NCBI RefSeq assembly: GCF_024168485.1
Contig: NZ_JALJVY010000007.1
Coordinates: 62,001-126,000, forward strand
Direction: 5' to 3'
From: Sphingobium sp. OAS761
GTDB lineage: Bacteria > Pseudomonadota > Alphaproteobacteria > Sphingomonadales > Sphingomonadaceae
Length of the DNA: 64,000 bases
Shown: piece after piece, positions 1 through 8,789 of the stretch
Layout of the letters: each line of letters begins with the position of its first letter
Numbering within the stretch: position 1 is the first letter of the stretch
Translations under genes and position numbers: made by a program
The notes under the pieces: model-generated
Databases searched by the model: none
What the model saw: only the letters and a program-made list of their open reading frames with translations
Told to the model about the DNA's origin: nothing

Positions 1-1
1 C

Positions 2-298
<297 letters not shown>

Positions 299-331
299 GG
301 CAACGGCGTTCAATCATCTGCGGAGGGGCCG

Positions 332-1198
332 TTGCCAGAATCTGTCGTTCCATTCTGGGTCCTGACCCTGGCTTGTGCCGATCGCGTCGGCATCGTCGCG
401 GCCGTGAGCAATTTCCTTGCCGAACGGGGCGGCTTCATCACCGACAGCCAGCAATATGCCGATCGGGCAGCAGGCCTGTTCTTCATGCGCGTGGCTTTCG
501 AGGCGACCGACGACCGGATCACGGACGCCGACGCCTTGCGCGCGGATTTCGTCGCCGTGGGCGACCGTTTCGACATGGACTGGCGCCTGACGGCGGCCAC
601 CGAACGCCCCCGCATGCTGATAGCTGTATCGAAGGGGTCGCACTGCCTGGCCGACCTGCTCCACCGCTGGCAGACGGGGATGCTGCCCGTGGACATCATG
701 GGCGTGGTTTCCAATCATCCGGACATGCGCCGGATCACCGAATGGCATGGCATCCCCTATCACGAACTGCCACGCAATGGTGACAAGGTCGCGCAGGAAT
801 CCGCCTTGCTGGACATTTATGAACGGACCCGATCGGACTACCTGATCCTGGCCCGCTACATGCAGATCCTGTCACAGGGCCTGTCGGAACGCCTCGCCGG
901 CCAGTGCGTCAACATTCATCACAGCTTCCTGCCCGGCTTCAAGGGCGCCCGCCCCTACCATCGCGCCCATGAACGCGGCGTCAAGCTGATCGGCGCGACG
1001 GCGCATTTCGTCACGGGCGACCTGGATGAAGGGCCAATCATCGAACAGGCGGTCGAACGGGTGGATCACCGCGCGACGCCGGAAGATATGGTCCGTATCG
1101 GCCGCGACATAGAGGCCCAGGTGCTGGCGCGGGCGGTCAGCTGGATCGCGGACCGTCGCGTGCTTCTCAACGGCGCGAAGACCGTCGTCTTCCGGTAG
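332..1198 (+). CDS. purU: Formyltetrahydrofolate deformylase
   Basis: The enzyme hydrolyses 10-formyltetrahydrofolate to formate and tetrahydrofolate, balancing one-carbon pools. The 288-residue protein has the usual two parts: an N-terminal ACT domain (about residues 8-85, DRVGIVAAVSNFLAERGG) and a C-terminal formyltransferase domain with the motif NIHHSFLPGFKGARPYHRA (about 192-210) and the downstream catalytic aspartate in TGDLDEGPI. The start is TTG at 332; a strong GGAGG at 322-326 stands 5 bases upstream and there is no better ATG. It lies 33 bases after the AstD-like gene on the same strand and may be co-transcribed with it. Length and motifs fit the family fully. Confidence 0.95.
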   Translation: MPESVVPFWVLTLACADRVGIVAAVSNFLAERGGFITDSQQYADRAAGLFFMRVAFEATDDRITDADALRADFVAVGDRFDMDWRLTAATERPRMLIAVSKGSHCLADLLHRWQTGMLPVDIMGVVSNHPDMRRITEWHGIPYHELPRNGDKVAQESALLDIYERTRSDYLILARYMQILSQGLSERLAGQCVNIHHSFLPGFKGARPYHRAHERGVKLIGATAHFVTGDLDEGPIIEQAVERVDHRATPEDMVRIGRDIEAQVLARAVSWIADRRVLLNGAKTVVFR

Positions 1199-1207
1199 GA
1201 ACGCGAT

Positions 1208-1588
1208 TCAGGCCGCCCGGTACAGCGCGCAGAGCTTGTTGTCGGCCGGATCGCGCAGATAGGCGAGGTAAAGCGGACCGAATGCGAGTTCCCGCACGCC
1301 TGGCGGATCTTCGCAACTGGTGCCGCCCGCCGCAATGCCGGCCGCGTGCCAGGCAGCCGCCTGTTCGGGCGAATCCATCGCGAAACCGATCGTGCCGCCA
1401 TTTGCGTGGCATGCAGGCCCACCGTCGATCGGCTTTGAAATCATGAACAGCGCGCCCTTGTGCATGTATATAACGCGACCTTTTTCATCGACCATGCCGC
1501 TTTTGCCACCCATCGACTGGAACAGTGCATCGTAAAAGGCCTTGGAGGCGTCGACATCGTTCGCGCCGACCATCACATGACTAAACAT
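1208..1588 (-). CDS. VOC (glyoxalase/bleomycin-resistance superfamily) protein
   Basis: A 126-residue protein of the vicinal oxygen chelate fold, beginning MFSHVMVGANDVDASKAFYD and ending YLAYLRDPADNKLCALYRAA, the usual start and end of single-domain VOC proteins of the lactoylglutathione-lyase-like type. The ATG at 1588 is chosen because it begins the fold directly and is preceded by GAGGGAA about 7 bases upstream; the longer open frame would reach into a palindromic repeat. It converges on purU with only 9 bases between the stop codons. The substrate cannot be predicted; many such proteins remain uncharacterised. Confidence 0.85.
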   Translation of the reverse strand: MFSHVMVGANDVDASKAFYDALFQSMGGKSGMVDEKGRVIYMHKGALFMISKPIDGGPACHANGGTIGFAMDSPEQAAAWHAAGIAAGGTSCEDPPGVRELAFGPLYLAYLRDPADNKLCALYRAA

Positions 1589-1648
1589 TCGCGCATTCCC
1601 TCTTTTGTCGGCGCGCGGCAGGCGCCGACCATGATGCCGGACACTATT

Positions 1649-1716
1649 GGTCCGATTCTGACATTCGATACCATTCGAGGCCAAGTCTCGCTCGAATGTC
1701 AGAATTTGCCCGGACC
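1649..1716. repeat. Palindromic repeat element, copy 1
   Basis: A 68-bp element with outer arms GGTCCG/CGGACC and perfect 14-bp inner arms (ATTCTGACATTCGA at 1655-1668, its reverse complement at 1692-1705). The 23-base centre contains a smaller imperfect hairpin (1676-1690). A second copy of the core stands at 61962-62018. Where the two copies differ in the stem, the change is compensated (T:A here, C:G there). It lies upstream of the VOC gene in a stretch without larger genes. It may be a REP-like or miniature mobile element, or a transcript-end structure. Confidence 0.8.
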
Positions 1717-1854
1717 ACTACAAATATTAGATTCTAGTGGATTTTACGATTTTGTCGTCCGCAGACTCATCCAGGCCGTCAGGAGATGCAAGTGGCAAAA
1801 TCAATCCACCGGGATCGCAACGGAGTCCTGCTGCCTTCAATCGGCAGCTTCCGG

Positions 1855-1944
1855 TCAGAAAATGATGCTGTACATGAACCAGCCGACGATCAGCAGGCTC
1901 GATATGATACACACACGATCACCGACAATATCGATACGAGACAT
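1855..1944 (-). CDS. Candidate 29-residue single-pass membrane peptide
   Basis: A 90-base open frame encodes 29 residues with a short polar N-terminus (MSRIDIVGDR) followed by a strongly hydrophobic stretch of about 19 residues (VCIISSLLIVGWFMYSIIF) that would make one membrane helix. An ATG at 1944 is preceded by GGGGGAAGG about 7 bases upstream, a good ribosome binding site. It lies alone in the 1589-2067 interval, which otherwise holds only the palindromic repeat and is AT-richer than its surroundings. I do not recognise a family. Small size makes chance possible; the combination of a good ribosome binding site and a clean helix is the main support. Confidence 0.45.
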   Translation of the reverse strand: MSRIDIVGDRVCIISSLLIVGWFMYSIIF

Positions 1945-2067
1945 TTTGGCATCCTTCCCCCGGCGCTCTGCTGGCGCTTACGGGAGAGGATGATAGCAGC
2001 GTTCGACATGCCAGTGCAATGATTTCGCGCGGTCGCGACGAGATTCGGCGCTGCCCTGCCGCGTCCG

Positions 2068-2283
2068 TCAGGAAGATAGATCGGCCTGACGCTTCAAAAA
2101 GGCCTGGGTCGCCTCCCGCGCACCGCGATAGGCCTCCTGAAACGCGGCGCTCCAATATTTCAGATCCTCCAGATCGATCCGTTCGCCGGTCACCGCGCAG
2201 AGCACGAACTGGCCGGGTCGGATCACCTCGAAATGCGACGCGTCATAATGCAGGACGGCCAGTCCGTGAATTTCAGCCGCCAT
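2068..2283 (-). CDS. DUF2093 family protein
   Basis: A 71-residue protein with the pattern of the DUF2093 family: AVLHYDASHFEVIRPGQFV, CAVTGERIDLEDLKYWS and QEAYRGAREA. The family is small, widespread in alphaproteobacteria and of unknown function. Its ATG (2283) shares one base with the stop codon of the upstream nitronate-monooxygenase-like gene (TGATG), so the two are almost certainly translated from one transcript. No membrane segment or signal peptide is visible. Confidence 0.85.
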   Translation of the reverse strand: MAAEIHGLAVLHYDASHFEVIRPGQFVLCAVTGERIDLEDLKYWSAAFQEAYRGAREATQAFLKRQADLSS

Positions 2284-3701
2284 CAGTCACCCGTCAGGAT
2301 GCGATCGACCAGTTGCTTGACGGTCGGAACGAACCCGTTGGAATAAAAAGGGTCCTGCTTGAACTTATAGGCACCATGACCGGCAAACAGCAGGTTCCGG
2401 TCCAGATCGCCGCCGTGGACCGAATTTTGCAACGATTTCTGGATGCAGAAACTGCGCGGGTCGGCCAGCCGACCGGTCGAATTGGTTTCGCTGTCCATCC
2501 AGCTTGAAAATGCGCACTGGCTGAGGCAGCCCATGCAGTCGGTCTGGTCCTTGCGGATTTCGCCGCGCTCCTCATCGGTCACGAAGACCAGAGTATTGTC
2601 CGGCGTCTTGAGCGCCGAGACGAAACCCTGGCCGACCCATTCGCGCGCGCGCAGCAGGTCGCCCCGCGTCACCCAGAAATTCTTGCCCTTCACACCGGCG
2701 TCAAGCTGGTGCGTATGGTCGCCGGCCTGTTCGGTGCTGAAGGGAATTTGCCGTTCCGACCGCGCTTCCAGCTCGCGCAGAAACGGGTTGCGGATGGCCG
2801 AACTGTAAAAGCCGGTGGGTGAGAAGCGATGCAGCAGCACGTCGCCCGGCTCCAGCTTCGTCAGCCGCTCCTTCCATTCCTGTGGAATGGGGCTTTCCTG
2901 TGTCAGCAGCGGACGGGTGCCGAACTGGAACATGATGGCGCCCAGTTCCGGATTGTCGATCCAGTCGTTCCAGTCCTTGAGCGCCCAGACGCCACCCGCC
3001 ATCACGATGGGCACATCGTCCGAAATGCCCCCCTCGCGCATCGTATCGCGCAATGCCTTGACGCGCGGATAGGGATCCTGCGGCACCTTGGGGTCCTCGG
3101 CATTCGACAGGCCGTTATGCCCACCCGCCAGCCAGGGATCTTCATAGACGACCGCCGCCAGCCATTCGGATGCCTTGGAATAGGCGCGCTTCCACAGGGC
3201 GCGGAAGGCACGGCCGGAACTGACTATGGGCAGATAGGATACGCCGTATGACGCTGCGATCTCGCTCAACTTGTAGGGCATGCCCGCACCGCAGGTCACG
3301 CCCGCCACCATGCCGCGTGTCTTTTCCAGCACCCCGTGCAGGACGCGCTGCGCGCCACCCATCTCCCAAAGCACGTTGATGTTGATCGCACCCTTGCCGC
3401 CGGCGATCTCGAACGCGCGCTTCACCTGCTCGACCGCTCCGTCGACGGCATAGGCGATCAGTTCCTCATGCCGGTCGCGGCGGGTACGGCCATGATAGAT
3501 TTGCGGGATGGGATTGCCGAAGCTGTCATAGCTGTCGGCGTTGACCGCCGATACCGTGCCGATACCGCCCGCGGCAGCCCATGCGCCGGAACTTGCATGG
3601 TTGGAAACGGCGACCCCCTTACCACCTTCGACCAGCGGCCAGACTTCACGGCCACCATAGACGATGGGCTTCAACCCCTTGAACAACGACATCTCCCGCA
3701 T
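2283..3701 (-). CDS. Nitronate monooxygenase family flavoprotein
   Basis: About 472 residues with a TIM-barrel, FMN-binding nitronate monooxygenase/2-nitropropane-dioxygenase-like body: GGKGVAVSNHASSGAWAAAG near the N-terminus, VAGVTCGAGMP around 130, and IVMAGGVWALKDW around 230. It is longer than classical nitronate monooxygenases (about 330-380) because of a C-terminal extension with clustered cysteines (DCMGCLSQCAFSSW), which could bind metal. The start is ambiguous among GTG 3704, ATG 3701 and ATG 3692; AAGGG about 8 bases before 3701 favours that one. It is coupled by a one-base overlap to the DUF2093 gene. True substrate unknown. Confidence 0.8.
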   Translation of the reverse strand: MREMSLFKGLKPIVYGGREVWPLVEGGKGVAVSNHASSGAWAAAGGIGTVSAVNADSYDSFGNPIPQIYHGRTRRDRHEELIAYAVDGAVEQVKRAFEIAGGKGAININVLWEMGGAQRVLHGVLEKTRGMVAGVTCGAGMPYKLSEIAASYGVSYLPIVSSGRAFRALWKRAYSKASEWLAAVVYEDPWLAGGHNGLSNAEDPKVPQDPYPRVKALRDTMREGGISDDVPIVMAGGVWALKDWNDWIDNPELGAIMFQFGTRPLLTQESPIPQEWKERLTKLEPGDVLLHRFSPTGFYSSAIRNPFLRELEARSERQIPFSTEQAGDHTHQLDAGVKGKNFWVTRGDLLRAREWVGQGFVSALKTPDNTLVFVTDEERGEIRKDQTDCMGCLSQCAFSSWMDSETNSTGRLADPRSFCIQKSLQNSVHGGDLDRNLLFAGHGAYKFKQDPFYSNGFVPTVKQLVDRILTGD

Positions 3702-3776
3702 CACGGACCGGCCCTTCGGCCGGGTAAAGGCAACCCTATAGCAGCAATCGCCGCCAATGACGAATTTCGGCGCGCC

Positions 3777-4910
3777 CTAGCGCAAAATCATGGGGCTGGC
3801 CATAGCCTCGCCGTACAGGCACGCATAGCTGTCCACCATGCTATGCTCCGCATAGTCGCGCACCGCCCGCTGCCGGTTCGCTTCACCCAATCGCCGCCGC
3901 AATCCGGCATCTTCGGCCAGCCGGCCCAGCGCCCCGGCCAGTCCCGGTTCGTCCGACACAATGAAGGGGCGGTTCTCGGTAGAAACCATGTTGGCGACAT
4001 CGCCCACATCCATCGACGCCGCAGGCACGCCCGCCGCCATGGCTTCCACAAGCGAGATGGGAAATTGCTCACTGTCGGAAGACAGCGCGAAGATGTCGAA
4101 AAGGCCGACGAAGCGCCACGGTTGGTCCATGAAGCCCGCCATGCAGATGTCGTCGAGGCCGCACGCCGCGGCTTCGGCCATGATGGCATCGCGCTCCGGC
4201 CCTTCTCCCACGACGACCAGTTGCAATCTGTCCCGGTGCCGCGCGACCGCACGAACGAGGCGCGGAATATTCTTGACCGCGCGCAGCCCGGCCAGCGTGC
4301 CCACCAGCAGCTTGCCCGGCGTGCGGCGCAGTGCCGGGATCGCATCTGGCGCAGGCGGATCGGCGTAGCGTGCGATATCGATGCCGTTGCGGATCAGGTG
4401 GACCTTCCCGGCCGGCTGCTTCCAGACATTGCGCGCTATCCCTTCCAGCCGGACGGACGGCACGACCATCGCATGCGCGCTTTTCAGCCCGACGCGGCGA
4501 AAAAGATTGCGCTTGGTTTTCAGCCCTGCAGTCTCGTCGGCGTTGAAGCCGTCCTCATGATGGATCAGCGGCGGCAGTCCCGCCGCCGCCCCTCCGGCCA
4601 AGCGGTGCGCCATCACAGCGTCCATCGACCCCCAATTATAGGTCAGGATCAGGTCGAACCGCCGCAGAAAGGCGGTGATGACCCGATAGCGTGCAAGTCC
4701 GGGCTTCCCCGCAAAGGAAGGGCCATCGGGGAAATCGACGTCGACCGTCGGGTCGATCGCCGCGCGCGCGCCCATTGCGTCGGGATCGGCGCTGACGATG
4801 CTGTGACGTGCCTTGTCGCCCCAGATATTCATCAGGCGCACGGCCCGTGCTTCCTTCCCCCCCAGGGAAAAGCTGCCATGGACATGCAAGATGCTGGGCC
4901 GGTCAACCAT
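3777..4910 (-). CDS. Glycosyltransferase family 4 (GT-B fold)
   Basis: A 377-residue GT-B glycosyltransferase. The N-terminal acceptor domain begins with ILHVHGSFSLGGKEARAVRL; the C-terminal nucleotide-sugar domain contains GTLAGLRAVKNIPRLVRA, VVVGEGPERDAI and the E-x7-E motif EQFPISLVEAMAAG. Such enzymes act in cell-surface polysaccharide or glycolipid synthesis on the cytoplasmic side. Its start overlaps the end of the upstream hydrolase gene by 8 bases, indicating a two-gene operon. Donor and acceptor cannot be predicted. Confidence 0.9.
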   Translation of the reverse strand: MVDRPSILHVHGSFSLGGKEARAVRLMNIWGDKARHSIVSADPDAMGARAAIDPTVDVDFPDGPSFAGKPGLARYRVITAFLRRFDLILTYNWGSMDAVMAHRLAGGAAAGLPPLIHHEDGFNADETAGLKTKRNLFRRVGLKSAHAMVVPSVRLEGIARNVWKQPAGKVHLIRNGIDIARYADPPAPDAIPALRRTPGKLLVGTLAGLRAVKNIPRLVRAVARHRDRLQLVVVGEGPERDAIMAEAAACGLDDICMAGFMDQPWRFVGLFDIFALSSDSEQFPISLVEAMAAGVPAASMDVGDVANMVSTENRPFIVSDEPGLAGALGRLAEDAGLRRRLGEANRQRAVRDYAEHSMVDSYACLYGEAMASPMILR

Positions 4911-5772
4911 GCAGGACCCGGTTCAACAACCGGTCGATGCCCGCCAGTGCTTCGGGTTCGTCGAGCACCGGGGCATGGCCGACGCGCGGAACGGTAACCA
5001 TTTCGGCGCTGTCGCCGATCGCTGCGACCATGCGATCCGCGCTGGCGGCATCCAGCAAATCGGATCGCTCGCCCCGCAGCAACAGGGTCGGAATATCGCG
5101 AAAGGCGGACATTACCGGCCACATATCGACGCCCGCCTCGCTGTCCATGGCGCGGATCGGCTCGGCAACCCGCATGTCGTAGTCCAGCACGATGCGCCCC
5201 GCACCGTTCAGTCGATAGAGCCGCTTGGCCATGGCCAGCCACTGTTCCAGGCCATAATCGGGATAGACGTCCCCGTTCGCTTCCGCCAGCGCACGCGCGG
5301 CATGAACCCATGTCGGATGCGACTGGCTGACTCCGACATAACTGCGGATGCGCTCCAGCCCGGCCGGGGCCAGCGCGGGTCCCACATCGTTGAGCAGCGC
5401 GCCCGCCAGCCATTCACGGTGGGTCGCGGCGATCAGCATCGTGATGACGCCGCCCAGCGACGTGCCGATCGCGACGAAGCGGGTAACGGCCAGGTCAGTG
5501 AGCAGGCGGCTGATGTCCTGAAGATAGGTCAGCGGAACATAGCTCATCGCATCCTTGGCATAGGCGCTTTCGGCCCGTCCGCGCATGTCCGGGCAGATCA
5601 GCCGCCACTGCCCCGCCAGACGCGCCGCCAGCGGCTCGAAATCGCGGGCGTTGCGGGTCAGCCCCGGCAGGCACAGCAGCGGGGGGCGGCCGTCGCTCCC
5701 CCCGTCATAGTCCCGGTAGTGAAGCCGCAGCCCATCGGGGGACCACCAATATCCGTCCTTGAATGCGCTCAA
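4903..5772 (-). CDS. Alpha/beta-fold hydrolase
   Basis: A 289-residue cytosolic hydrolase of the alpha/beta fold: oxyanion region LCLPGLTRNARDF around 35-50, nucleophile elbow AIGTSLGG around 110, and the catalytic histidine in VGHAPVLDEPEAL near the C-terminus. No signal peptide is seen. It overlaps the glycosyltransferase by 8 bases and is divergent from selO, so the short region around 5773-5809 must carry promoters for both directions. Substrate unknown; esterase, lactonase or C-C hydrolase are all possible. Confidence 0.88.
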   Translation of the reverse strand: MSAFKDGYWWSPDGLRLHYRDYDGGSDGRPPLLCLPGLTRNARDFEPLAARLAGQWRLICPDMRGRAESAYAKDAMSYVPLTYLQDISRLLTDLAVTRFVAIGTSLGGVITMLIAATHREWLAGALLNDVGPALAPAGLERIRSYVGVSQSHPTWVHAARALAEANGDVYPDYGLEQWLAMAKRLYRLNGAGRIVLDYDMRVAEPIRAMDSEAGVDMWPVMSAFRDIPTLLLRGERSDLLDAASADRMVAAIGDSAEMVTVPRVGHAPVLDEPEALAGIDRLLNRVLHG

Positions 5773-5809
5773 GCTTGATCCTTTGCGTGACCATCCCCCA
5801 TATCACCTT

Positions 5810-7207
5810 ATGACCCCCACGCCGCAACCCGCCAAATATCGTCCCGCCACCGAAATAGACGCGCTGATGCCGGCGATCGCGGATCCCGTGGCGGCGGCCG
5901 TATTTCCACGCCACGTCCTGCGCTATCGCAATGATCGGGCGGCGGGGACGGTGGGGCTGGACGGTCTGTCCGATGACGCATGGATCGACCATTTCGGCCG
6001 CTTCGTGCCGCTGGAGGGCAGTCTGCCGCAACCGCTGGCCCTGCGTTATCACGGCCACCAGTTCCGCCAGTACAATCCGGACATCGGCGACGGGCGCGGC
6101 TTCCTGTTCGCCCAGTTGCGTGACGATGCCGACCGGCTGATGGACCTGGGTACCAAGGGATCGGGCCGCACGCCTTGGAGCCGCTTCGGCGACGGTCGGC
6201 TGACGTTGAAGGGTGGCGTGCGGGAGATATTGGCGAGCGAGATGCTGGAAGCGCTGGGCGTCCCTACCAGCAGGACATTGTCGATCATCGAGACCGGCGA
6301 GGCGCTGGAGCGCCATGACGAGCCGTCGCCGACCCGGTCGGCTGTGCTGGTGCGGCTCAGTCACTCGCACATCCGCGTCGGATCGTTCCAGCGCGCCGTC
6401 TATCTGGAGGACGTATCGCTGCTGGAAGCCCTGACCGCCTATGTCCTGACGCGCTTGTATCAGGATCAGCCGGGCGACAATCCGGCCGCCCAGTTGCTGG
6501 GCCGGGTGGTGGAGCGGGCCGCCGACCTCGCGGCGAGCTATATGGTCGCCGGCTTCGTCCATGGCGTGCTGAACAGCGACAATATCAATGTGACGGGCGA
6601 AAGCTTCGATTATGGCCCGTGGCGGTTCACGCCGTTGTGGGACGCCGGTTTCACCGCCGCCTATTTCGACCATTCAGGTCTTTATGCATTCGGACGACAG
6701 GCCGAAGCGATCCACTGGAATGTTGCGCAACTGGCGGTGTCGCTGCGCCCGCTGACGGACGCACCGCCGCTTATCGAGCAACTGGAACGTTTTCCCGAAC
6801 TTTACGGTGCAGCGCTTCAGCGTCGTTTTTGCTGGCGGCTGGGCGTGGAAGGCGGCACCGACGCCGCAAACGCGATGATCCAGGCGGCGGTGCGCGGCAT
6901 GATCGGCAGCGGAACAACGATCGATCGCTTCTTTCACGACTGGCGCGGAGGCACCGCCAGGGATGCAAGTGCCTACGCGGCGGAAATCTGGGCACCGCTG
7001 CGCGAGGCTATGGCCGACCTTCGCGCGATAGCCGGCGCCCGCGATCACGACTACTGGTCGGACGACCGGCCCTGTTCGATGCATATCGAGGAGGTCGAAA
7101 GCCTGTGGAACGCGGTCGACACGTCGGACGACTGGCGCCCCCTGCACGAAAAGGTAGATGCCATCCGCCGGATGGGCGGGGCGCTCGGCGCGGCGGATCC
7201 GCGCTGA
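5810..7207 (+). CDS. selO: Protein adenylyltransferase SelO (YdiU family)
   Basis: SelO is a pseudokinase-fold enzyme that transfers AMP from ATP to Ser, Thr or Tyr hydroxyls of target proteins. Diagnostic segments are PLALRYHGHQFRQYNPDIGD and GRGFLFAQLRD, then LGTKGSGRTPWSRFGDGR, HGVLNSDN (metal/ATP site) and FDYGPWRF. I place the start at the ATG at 5810 (465 residues), because the family usually begins shortly before the YRPATEIDAL-like segment and a longer TTG start at 5759 would run into the divergent hydrolase gene. No strong ribosome binding site is seen at either. The C-terminus is compact and shows no selenocysteine codon. Confidence 0.92.
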   Translation: MTPTPQPAKYRPATEIDALMPAIADPVAAAVFPRHVLRYRNDRAAGTVGLDGLSDDAWIDHFGRFVPLEGSLPQPLALRYHGHQFRQYNPDIGDGRGFLFAQLRDDADRLMDLGTKGSGRTPWSRFGDGRLTLKGGVREILASEMLEALGVPTSRTLSIIETGEALERHDEPSPTRSAVLVRLSHSHIRVGSFQRAVYLEDVSLLEALTAYVLTRLYQDQPGDNPAAQLLGRVVERAADLAASYMVAGFVHGVLNSDNINVTGESFDYGPWRFTPLWDAGFTAAYFDHSGLYAFGRQAEAIHWNVAQLAVSLRPLTDAPPLIEQLERFPELYGAALQRRFCWRLGVEGGTDAANAMIQAAVRGMIGSGTTIDRFFHDWRGGTARDASAYAAEIWAPLREAMADLRAIAGARDHDYWSDDRPCSMHIEEVESLWNAVDTSDDWRPLHEKVDAIRRMGGALGAADPR

Positions 7208-7261
7208 ACCGCAACATCCCTCTTCTTTCCTTAACCATTTGTCGCCATATCCTTTCTCCAA

Positions 7262-8695
7262 ATGGTCGCGCCGCTCCTCTCTTACGAACCTGCCACCGGA
7301 ACCCTGCTCTGGCAGGGAGAGACCGGCGACGTCGACGCAGAGGTCGCGCGGGCCCGGGGGGCGTGGCCCAAATGGGCGGCACAGCCGATCGCCTATCGCA
7401 TCGAAACCCTGCGCCGGTTCGTCAATGTGGTCCGCCGGCAGGAAGACGCGCTGATCGACCTGATCGCGCGCGAAACCGGCAAGCCCCTGTGGGATGCCCG
7501 CGCAGAGGTGGAGGCAGTAATCGCGCGGGTCGATTCCACCGTGGCGGCCTATTCGGAACGCACCGGGCAGAAACGGCTGGAAGCCGCACTGGGCGCCCGC
7601 CAGTCCGTCCGGCACAAGCCCCACGGCGTCATGGCGGTGCTCGGTCCCTATAATGCCCCGGCGGACCTGCCGAACGGCCATATCGTTCCCGCGCTGCTTT
7701 CGGGCAACGCTGTCGTATTCAAACCGTCGGAAAAAACACCCGCGGTCGGCGAGATGCTGGTGAAGCTCTATCACGAAGCGGGCATTCCTACCGACGCGCT
7801 GCGATTGCTGATCGGCGGGCCGGACATAGGCAAGGCGCTGGCCGCGCATCCCGATGTCGCGGGTATATTGTTCACCGGATCGTCGCAGGCGGGCATGGCC
7901 ATCAATCGCCAGTTCGCAGCCCAGCCGTCGAAGATACTGGCGCTGGAAATGGGCGCCAACAATGCCATCGTCGTTTGGGACACGCCGGAAATCAGTGCCG
8001 CCGCCGCGCTGGTCGTCCAGTCCGCCTTCCTGTCCGGCGGACAGCGCTGCACGGCCGCCAGTCGCCTGATCGTCCACGACACCGTCGCGGATCGCCTGAT
8101 CGGGGAAGTCAAGAAACTGGCCGACCGACTGATCGTGGACCATCCGCATGCCAGCCCGACCCCCTATATGGGCCCGGTCATCGACAATCCGACGGCGGAC
8201 GGGCTGACAGAAAGCTTCCTTTACCTGATGAGCCACGGCGGACGGCCGATCAAGCATATGGTCCGGCCGAAGGACGGACTGCCCTTCGTCAGCCCGGCGA
8301 TCATCGACGTCACTGCGATGAAGGAACGGCCCGATGTCGAATTGTTCGGGCCTTTGCTCCAGATCGTACGGGTTTCCGAATTCGGCGAAGCGATCGCCGA
8401 AGCCAATGCCAGCCGCTATGGCCTGGCCGCCGCGCTGATCGGCGGAACGCCGGAACAATATAACCGGTTCTGGTCCAACATCCGTGCGGGCATGATTCAT
8501 TGGAACCGTCCGACCACGGGCCTTGCCGCGTCCGCACCGACCGGCGGCATCGGCATTTCCGGGAATCATCGCCCCGGCGGCTGGTATGCCGCCGATTATT
8601 GCGCCTATCCTGTGGTGTCCGCGGAGATCGAGAATGTCCGTGCATCCATCGGCGTCGGCCTTAAGGATATCGACATCAGCGCGATGGGCGAGTGA
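7262..8695 (+). CDS. astD: N-succinylglutamate 5-semialdehyde dehydrogenase-like enzyme
   Basis: A full-length 477-residue NAD-dependent aldehyde dehydrogenase. The catalytic glutamate is in LALEMGANNA (about 222-231) and the catalytic cysteine in SGGQRCTAASRL (about 258-269); the cofactor region has AVLGPYNAPADLPNGHIVPA. The pattern NAPxxLPNGHIVPALLSGNxVVFKPSE is typical of AstD. Together with the truncated paralogue at the window start this gives two AstD-like genes about 7 kb apart. The tail here (NRPTTGLAASAPTGGIGISG) is less canonical than that of the other copy. It follows selO by 54 bases on the same strand; no clear ribosome binding site precedes the ATG. Confidence 0.88.
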   Translation: MVAPLLSYEPATGTLLWQGETGDVDAEVARARGAWPKWAAQPIAYRIETLRRFVNVVRRQEDALIDLIARETGKPLWDARAEVEAVIARVDSTVAAYSERTGQKRLEAALGARQSVRHKPHGVMAVLGPYNAPADLPNGHIVPALLSGNAVVFKPSEKTPAVGEMLVKLYHEAGIPTDALRLLIGGPDIGKALAAHPDVAGILFTGSSQAGMAINRQFAAQPSKILALEMGANNAIVVWDTPEISAAAALVVQSAFLSGGQRCTAASRLIVHDTVADRLIGEVKKLADRLIVDHPHASPTPYMGPVIDNPTADGLTESFLYLMSHGGRPIKHMVRPKDGLPFVSPAIIDVTAMKERPDVELFGPLLQIVRVSEFGEAIAEANASRYGLAAALIGGTPEQYNRFWSNIRAGMIHWNRPTTGLAASAPTGGIGISGNHRPGGWYAADYCAYPVVSAEIENVRASIGVGLKDIDISAMGE

Positions 8696-8750
8696 TGCGT
8701 TCAAGAATGCCGGCTGGCAAACATTTCCTAGCCCCCTGCATATCCATTCT

Positions 8751-8771
8751 GAATTGAACTCACCGGGTGCT
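8751..8771 (+). repeat. 21-bp repeat upstream of cobA, left arm of an inverted pair
   Basis: The 21 bases here match the reverse complement of 9554-9574 at 18 of 21 positions. The unit begins GAATT and ends GGTGCT. This copy lies in the region just before the cobA start, the other inside the last codons of cobA, so cobA is bracketed by the pair. It could be a regulatory site shared by the sulfur genes or a remnant of rearrangement. Confidence 0.6.
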
Positions 8772-8789
8772 TTCGCCATGTGGACGATC

